A program made the position numbers and the translations under genes. From Phoronis australis (Eukaryota > Phoronida > Phoronidae), in NCBI GenBank assembly GCA_002633005.1, contig NMRA01000072.1, positions 144,952 through 208,951 on the forward strand: 64,000 nt of DNA, in the 5' to 3' direction. How positions within the stretch are numbered: the stretch's first letter is position 1; every line of letters begins with the position of its first letter. This document shows positions 59,401 through 64,000 of the stretch, one piece after another. The notes under the pieces were generated by a model. That model was not told where the DNA came from and ran no database searches. It worked only from the letters and a program-made list of their open reading frames with translations.

Positions 59401-61136
59401 GTTGGAATGATGTAATTCTGTTTATATAAAAGAACATCTTTAAGTGGTGCTACTATCAAGCTTAAATGTCTGTTGTCAAAAATTGGTTGTCCACAGAATA
59501 TAAATTTCCATTTGCAATACATCAGTGGTAATATTTCTACAGACCCTGGTGGAGTCGCTGTCTATCCTGGAGGAGTTGATTGTCAAGCACAAGCTACAGT
59601 CTCAGACTGACAATGATCGTGTGACCAGCGAATGGCTGATGGCCCGCTGCGATGGTATGGCACTCAAGATCAAGTTAGTAGAGATGAAACTACTGTGTGA
59701 TACCTACACAGCTGAGACTGTAGCAGCTCTGCACAAAGTTAGGTAGGTGGGAATTTGGGGATTTCGTACACCGCGAGTCCTCCAATACGGTCGAATCTCA
59801 TTATAACTAGCCTCCTCGCACCTATCGAACAGATCGTTTGTTGTGACTGAGGCTTATTGCAACTGAAGCCTTTTTTTAGAGAAAATATAAAACATAGAAT
59901 ACGAATAGACTCAAATAAACCACATTCTCAGTTAACATATGCATATTTTTGCATGAATAAGGTTTAAATAATGGTAAAAAGAGACAAAAAAGGGAAACTA
60001 AAAATCAAATAAGAGGAAAGCGAAACCAAAAAAGAGGAAATCCTCCTAAAAGAGGAAAATTCCAAGCCCTGCTATGTAAAATCTTTGAAACAAAAAGCTT
60101 TGCCACACTTATCAATATTCAAACGTTTAGAGCATGCTTGAAAACTCTGTTCAATGTCTGCTAAATAGACTAGTGGGATTGACTCCCTTAGTTAGGCAAA
60201 TTAATCAAGGGTTGGGAGGAAACTTCAAACAAAAGGATTCACATTTTGATCATTTAAGTGTAGGGCACTAATTGTCCAACTGTTGTTGACAGCAGAAGTT
60301 TTGGCTGAAATCACCTAAACAGGCTTTAGTACAGTGTAGTAGATCTATGCTAATTGTTTTTTGTAATTTTCCCAAGGGTCATTCACAGGCACTAATAATA
60401 CTGAGGTATACTATAATTGTTATTACTGTTCAATATAATTTACCTGTATATCATATTTTCCATACTTTCATTATCCCAATGATAATACTGCTCAAGAATA
60501 TACATGTGAATGTCACTTTTAATGCAAAAAATGCAGTGATTTCCTTCTCTCATGTTGGTTATGTTGACCTTTTGTCCAGTGTGCAGTGCCTGTGTGCAGT
60601 GCATGTGTGCAGTGCCTGTGTTTAGTGCCTGTGTGCAGTGCCTGTGCAAAGTTCGGAACTTTATTTCCTTGGTAAAAACACAGTTTGAATGAAACTTCAA
60701 AGCAAAATGTTACTTGTTTTTGCATTTCTAAGTATCGGTATCAAAGTCAGATTATTGCCGTATCAAATCAGGAGTACAAGTATGGATAACAGGTCAAAGA
60801 TATATGAGTATCAGTATTGTTGTTGCAGACAGAGTCAGTAGAACAGGAAGCATGTCAACTATTTTATTCTGAAATTCCTGCTTTGCTCGATTTACGAGCT
60901 GATATGTTGAGACTTCAAGTTCAATTGCTTTGCTCCCGTTGATTTTCAGTCGCCATCTTGAAGCGGAGATGGACAAAAGACGCCAAGACTTCGACAAGAC
61001 AACACATGCCTTAAATACGTATCAAGCAGTCGGCATGGGTTTTGATGATTTAGTGCAGGAGTATACGCAACTGATTGGTGAACTGGAAAACAAACAGTGG
61101 GCCCTGAAGGAGTTGAAACAGAGTTTGGATAAATGA
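50420..61136 (+). CDS. HAUS4: HAUS augmin-like complex subunit 4
   Basis: Eight exons, 50420-50462, 54581-54717, 56879-57010, 57635-57772, 58203-58305, 59114-59253, 59543-59742 and 60950-61136, all with GT-AG junctions and compatible phases, give 359 aa (human HAUS4 is 363). Augmin binds spindle microtubules and recruits gamma-tubulin to nucleate new branches in mitosis. Similarity is clearest in the C-terminal half: KIKLVEMKLLCDTYTAETV, then a helical segment ending ENKQWALKEL, matching the human KRWALQEF end. The protein is mostly helical, consistent with coiled-coil augmin subunits. Exon 1 (MAASRETVQETLDF plus one base) was chosen because it has a good ATG context, a perfect GTAAGT donor, the required phase, and restores the expected length. 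Intron 1 is 4.1 kb and carries retroelement and foldback debris. Confidence 0.92.
50932..51140 (+). mobile_element. Candidate LTR of a gypsy-like retrotransposon
   Basis: A 209-bp segment runs from TGTTGTTATAGC to AATACTTCA, with TG...CA termini. It is followed directly by TGGTGGCAACGG, which begins with TGG as primer-binding sites do. No second LTR was found in the window, so the assignment depends on the gag-like frame that follows. Confidence 0.45.
51556..51800 (+). pseudogene. Truncated gag-like fragment of a retrotransposon
   Basis: The frame opens MAASIPKMAWDGDD and has a helical, charged composition typical of gypsy-type gag N-termini in marine invertebrates. It is broken after about 70 codons, near the ambiguous base at 51753, and decayed similarity seems to continue to about 51960. 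No protease, reverse transcriptase or integrase follows. It lies within HAUS4 intron 1 on the sense strand. Confidence 0.55.
51961..53083. other. HAUS4 intron 1, no feature seen
   Basis: No coding exon of HAUS4 or any other gene recognised here. Confidence 0.4.
53084..53795. mobile_element. ~710-bp foldback element in HAUS4 intron 1
   Basis: The left arm (53084 to about 53350) and right arm (about 53510-53795) are imperfect reverse complements over about 270 bp. Shared blocks include TACTAAATATACAGCT, GTGTTGGAAAATT, ATGAAATATTGCRTCA and TATTGGCCAGTTTCTTTTT. The right end has a smaller palindrome (AGCTGTATATTTAGTATACAGC). Open frames on both strands here mirror each other and are not genes. 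Confidence 0.75.
54364..54378 (+). promoter_or_regulatory. CTCF-like motif in HAUS4 intron 1
   Basis: TCACCAGGTGGCGCT is close to the CTCF core consensus (CCACCAGGGGGCGCT). It lies about 200 bp upstream of HAUS4 exon 2. Match by eye only. Confidence 0.35.
55266..56551. mobile_element. Non-autonomous PIF/Harbinger-like transposon in HAUS4 intron 2
   Basis: Inverted termini are GGGCTGTTCCAGCAAAAT..GTATGGGAG at the left and CTCCCATACATTTTGTAC..TGGAACAGCCC at the right. TAA flanks both sides (55263-55265 and 56552-56554), matching the 3-bp TWA duplication of PIF/Harbinger elements. The 1286-bp interior has no transposase but carries about three tandem ~150-bp units (starting about 55964, 56122 and 56274). 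A deleted copy is at 63147-63502. Confidence 0.75.
55964..56440. repeat. ~150-bp tandem units inside the Harbinger-like element
   Basis: Three diverged units and a stub share TCGATTATCTCAAAAA, GGATCATGRTGWAATTTGG and GGATTTGGCTACC. Spacing is 158, 152 and about 146 bp. Confidence 0.7.
57232..57246 (+). promoter_or_regulatory. CTCF-like motif in HAUS4 intron 3
   Basis: CCACCAGGTGGGGCT, one or two changes from the CTCF core. It sits beside a dispersed repeat related to 62290-62430 (ATAGATTGAGMGCAGAAA). Confidence 0.3.
60580..60650. repeat. 13-bp minisatellite in HAUS4 intron 7
   Basis: Five tandem units of TGTGCAGTGCCTG at 60580, 60593, 60606, 60619 and 60632, with two substituted units (GCATG and TTTAG variants). 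Confidence 0.9.
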
Positions 61137-61340
61137 ATTTAAAGCAGTGCCGTCGTATCTCAGTGATGAGTGTGGTTGGGCTTTCTACCAATAGATCGTG
61201 GGCTCAATCCGTGGCTGCTGCAATCTTAAGTTATGGCCCTGAGCTAGGCACCTTGCTTGCATTGCTCCAGTGGACTCGGCTGTTCAAATGAGTGTCAGTC
61301 ATGGCTAGGAAGAACCATTTAATGGACTTGGCACTCTGTA
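61137..61340 (+). repeat. tRNA-derived SINE-like sequence in HAUS4 3' UTR
   Basis: An A-box-like TATCTCAGTGATGAGTGTGG and B-box-like GGGCTCAATCC lie about 40 bp apart, starting just after the stop codon. The body is unlike the SINE at 48298, so it is a different family or badly decayed. Confidence 0.45.
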
Positions 61341-61697
61341 ACTGGAGTTTGGAACTGGAGTAAACAACTGGCCCAAGGAGCGTGATGGATCGTGAAGGAT
61401 GCAACTTTTTACTTGTTTTCAACAAAACTAAAGAACCTTGCCAATTCGTCTTCTTTTGTCTACGTAATGGAGAAAGCCACGAGGAATAATAACACTGCAC
61501 AACTTGAAAGATAGCGGGATTTTTTGCTCCAATTTTCGACAGGAACATATGTTGTAAACTCTTTGGGGAAAATGCCTGTACTTTTAAGAACTGTGCATGT
61601 GTTTGACCATTCAACTTGGTTTCAGAAGTTTCAAAATTGTGTTATGTATGTCCTTGCACAGTTGTGAAATATTTTTGTAAATACAAATATAAAAACA

Positions 61698-61703
61698 AAT
61701 AAA
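61698..61703 (+). terminator. Polyadenylation signal of HAUS4
   Basis: AATAAA about 560 bp past the stop codon, the first canonical signal downstream. Confidence 0.6.
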
Positions 61704-61786
61704 TATCTTCACTGTTCAATAGCCAGTTAGGAAATCTAATTAGTCTGATAATGCAGACAATAAAGGGTTGGTATTTTACATCTTGG

Positions 61787-62286
61787 TTACAGTGGTACCC
61801 AGAGTTGTAAGGATTATATGAATGCATGCAAGTCATTTTGCATCACAAACAAAATTGTGAACATGAAGTAGTTAGTCTATTGTTTTGAGTGCAATTTATC
61901 TTGCGAAAAAATTAACTTTAAAATCTGTGTCATTACAGTGATTTCACAAAGGCAAATGTGACTTTAATCAGTAAAATAATTAAAATGGATGGGGGACATT
62001 GTGTGAATCATACAATACCAGTACAACCACGCTTTATAATATAAAATTGACACATGTAAAGGTTACCCCCTCTACGTTTTAGCTGGTTTGGTGGTGTATC
62101 AAAGAATGATTAATGACCAGTTATAGTGTATATACTGACAATGTTGCTGGGGTTGTGGCCTTTTAATTGAACAGAGAATCTATACGGCAAATAATACTCA
62201 AGTCCTTAGCAATTTTAAGTTTCTTAACTATTAAATGAAATCATGTAGTCAGTAAAACTCAAATACACATACAAGTGCTGTGCATG
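61787..62286 (+). repeat. 500-bp direct repeat, copy 1
   Basis: Matches 63503-64000 along its full length with scattered substitutions and short indels. Shared landmarks are AGAGTTGTAAGGATTATATG, GGTTACCCCCTCTACGTTT and GTGCTGTGCATG. The copies are offset by about 1715 bp in the same orientation. Confidence 0.95.
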
Positions 62287-62445
62287 ATGGATTACTCCTT
62301 ATTTACTGTGGTGCTATTGAAGAAACGCCCATGCTTTTTTTCTGAATAGATTGAGAGCAGAAATCTGATCACCGGCTTGGGAGCAATCATGAGATAAGAG
62401 TCCCCGTGTCCTAAATGCATGTATACAGGCAGGACCAGTGGTTCA

Positions 62446-62541
62446 CTAGTCCCAGCTAGACAACTTTAAGATTCTCTCTAGTGCCAGCAAGACAACTTCA
62501 AAATCCTCACTAGTGCCAGCTATACAACTTCAAGATCCTCA
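62446..62541. repeat. 32-bp tandem repeat, three units
   Basis: Units start CTAGTSCCAGC at 62446, 62478 and 62510 and end in ATCCTCA or ATTCTCT. Confidence 0.9.
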
Positions 62542-62586
62542 CTATCAGTGAAGCATGATACTAAGTCTTGTTTTTTATTTTAAATC

Positions 62587-62592
62587 TTTATT
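62587..62592 (-). terminator. Polyadenylation signal of the unidentified minus-strand gene
   Basis: TTTATT on the plus strand (AATAAA on the minus), about 105 bp past the stop at 62697. Confidence 0.6.
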
Positions 62593-62696
62593 TGTATACT
62601 GTGATAAATCAGTGTAGTGCACTTAAGGCCAATAGTCTTGACTAAAACATCATATAGCGTATCTATTCCTAAGTCCATCACAGTCTAAGCGCCACT

Positions 62697-62810
62697 TTAT
62701 TCCATGTTGAGCTTGTCATAGTCTGTGCCCTGTTCATACTCCTTCACTACACGTTCTGGTTCAGTCAGTTCAACACCACACTCCTCAACGGTCTTGTAGA
62801 AAATGGCTGC
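62697..62810 (-). CDS. Last exon of an unidentified gene (partial)
   Basis: A minus-strand exon of 38 codons, including TAA at 62697-62699, follows a clear acceptor (ATTATTGCAG, 62820-62811). It reads AAIFYKTVEECGVELTEP and ends DYDKLNME. The acidic, helical tail, the canonical acceptor and the nearby AATAAA support a real terminal exon. I do not recognise the protein. Earlier exons must lie to the right of 62810, within or beyond the window; none was identified. It converges tail to tail with HAUS4, with about 1 kb between their poly(A) signals. Confidence 0.6.
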   Translation of the reverse strand, partial: AAIFYKTVEECGVELTEPERVVKEYEQGTDYDKLNME

Positions 62811-63146
62811 CTGCAATAATGACACACACTTTCTATGAATCAAATTCATATGCAAACCACTAATTACATATATGGTACTGATTTGAATAATATTCTTCAT
62901 TTGAGACTAAAATAATAGCTGAAATTACCATATTTACAAAGGCTCGTGTTGTTACTTACAAATGGGCAGATTCTACCACATGTTGATTGGTAACGGTAAC
63001 ATTTTCTGATGAAAGTTATTTCTGTCACGAAATGTGACGAATCAAAATAGAACTTTCATTTCCACCATGATGTGTCCTGTACTGAAGAATGGATTGAGTA
63101 ATATAAGCTTTTCCAAAACAGACACTAAGCTCTTACTTTGTAATGN

Positions 63147-63502
63147 ATGGAGACAGTTTGAGATTCATAGATCCTTATAATTGAAAAAAATGTTCATTGA
63201 AACTATAGACACATGGTGAACAGAGACACCTGGTGGCTGCCAAAAGTATTGCTCACAGGCTACTTTAGTTTTTGACAATATTGGACAAGACAACTAGTTC
63301 TTGTCTGTCAATCATCTAAGTTCTTAACAGGTCCTCCTGGAGGCAGTTTGTTTGCAAGTGTTGGATTTTATATTTTAACCTATTAAAAATAATTAAAAAA
63401 TTATGGGTCATGGGTTGGAGAAATAAATGAAAAGTATGGGCGGTGGGTACGAAATAAAAGTGCCTTCCCCCCCCTCCCATACAGATTTTGCTGGAACAGC
63501 CC
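63147..63502. mobile_element. Internally deleted Harbinger-like copy
   Basis: Matches the 55266-56551 element at GGAGACAGTTTGAGATTCA, GAACAGAGACACCTGGTGGC, AATTATGGGTCATGGGTTGG and the right terminus TGGAACAGCCC. The left terminus is missing; the match begins directly after the N at 63146. It is followed by TTA, the start of direct-repeat copy 2. Confidence 0.7.
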
Positions 63503-64000
63503 TTACTGTGGCAACCAGAGTTGTAAGGATTATATGAATGCATGCAAGTTATTTTGCATCACAAACAAAATTGTGAACATGAAGTAGTTTGTCTCTTGTT
63601 TTGAGTGCAATCTATATTGCGAAAAAAATTAACTTTAAAATCTGTATCATTACAGTGATTTCACAAAGGCAAATGTGACTTTAATCAGTAAAATAATAAT
63701 TAAAATGGATGGGTGACATGGTGTGAATCATAAAATACCAGTGCAACCACGCTTATAAAATTGACACATGTAAAGGTTACCCCCTCTACGTTTAAGCTGG
63801 TTTGGTGGTGTATCAAAGAATGATTAATGACCAGTTATAGTGTATATACTGACAATGTTGCTGGCGTTGTGGTCTTTTAATTGAACAGAGAATCTAGGTG
63901 GCAAATAACACTCATGTCCTTAGCAATTTTAAGTTTCTTAACCATTAAACGAAATCATGTAGTCAGTAAAACTCAAATACACATACAAGTGCTGTGCATG
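63503..64000 (+). repeat. 500-bp direct repeat, copy 2 (runs to the window edge)
   Basis: Second copy of 61787-62286; similarity continues to the last base, so the duplication may extend beyond the window. Confidence 0.95.

Overview
This is animal nuclear DNA. Genes are split by GT-AG introns and carry AATAAA signals. There is a eukaryotic tRNA-Trp gene, and the intergenic DNA is packed with short interspersed elements, foldback elements and minisatellites. Gene content and repeat style suggest a marine invertebrate, probably an invertebrate deuterostome such as a lancelet, hemichordate or echinoderm; the species cannot be fixed from the sequence alone. Single N bases at 7839, 23141, 51753 and 63146 mark assembly ambiguities.

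Layout: 1-1500 holds small tandem repeats. 1621-5747 (+) is a complete three-exon quinolinate phosphoribosyltransferase (QPRT, 302 aa). 7040-7111 (-) is tRNA-Trp(CCA). 7112-17309 has no convincing protein gene but has three copies of a tRNA-headed SINE-like repeat, a TIR element with an intact target-site duplication, and a foldback element. 17310-19958 (-) is an intronless 882-codon LRR-Ig transmembrane receptor. 19959-27165 is gene-poor. A probable promoter and 5' UTR exon near 27166-27272 may serve the 575-aa LRR protein at 29897-31624 (+), which looks GPI-anchored. 31625-44978 is intergenic: a 25-bp minisatellite, a hAT-like element, a retrotransposon fragment, and a 1.5-kb satellite carrying CTCF-like motifs about every 150 bp. 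44979-50168 (-) is a complete six-exon proteasome alpha subunit (PSMA7 type, 252 aa). It is head to head, 251 bp apart, with an eight-exon HAUS4 augmin subunit gene at 50420-61136 (+, 359 aa). HAUS4 introns contain a gypsy-like retroelement remnant, a 0.7-kb foldback and a Harbinger-like transposon. 62697-62810 (-) is the last exon of an unidentified gene. A 500-bp direct repeat (61787-62286 and 63503-64000) brackets that exon.

The housekeeping genes (NAD synthesis, proteasome, spindle augmin) are unrelated in pathway. The clearest regulatory unit is the divergent PSMA7/HAUS4 pair. The two LRR genes have the architecture of surface recognition or adhesion proteins; their ligands are unknown. 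Exon models were built by hand from splice signals, reading phase and recognised protein families.
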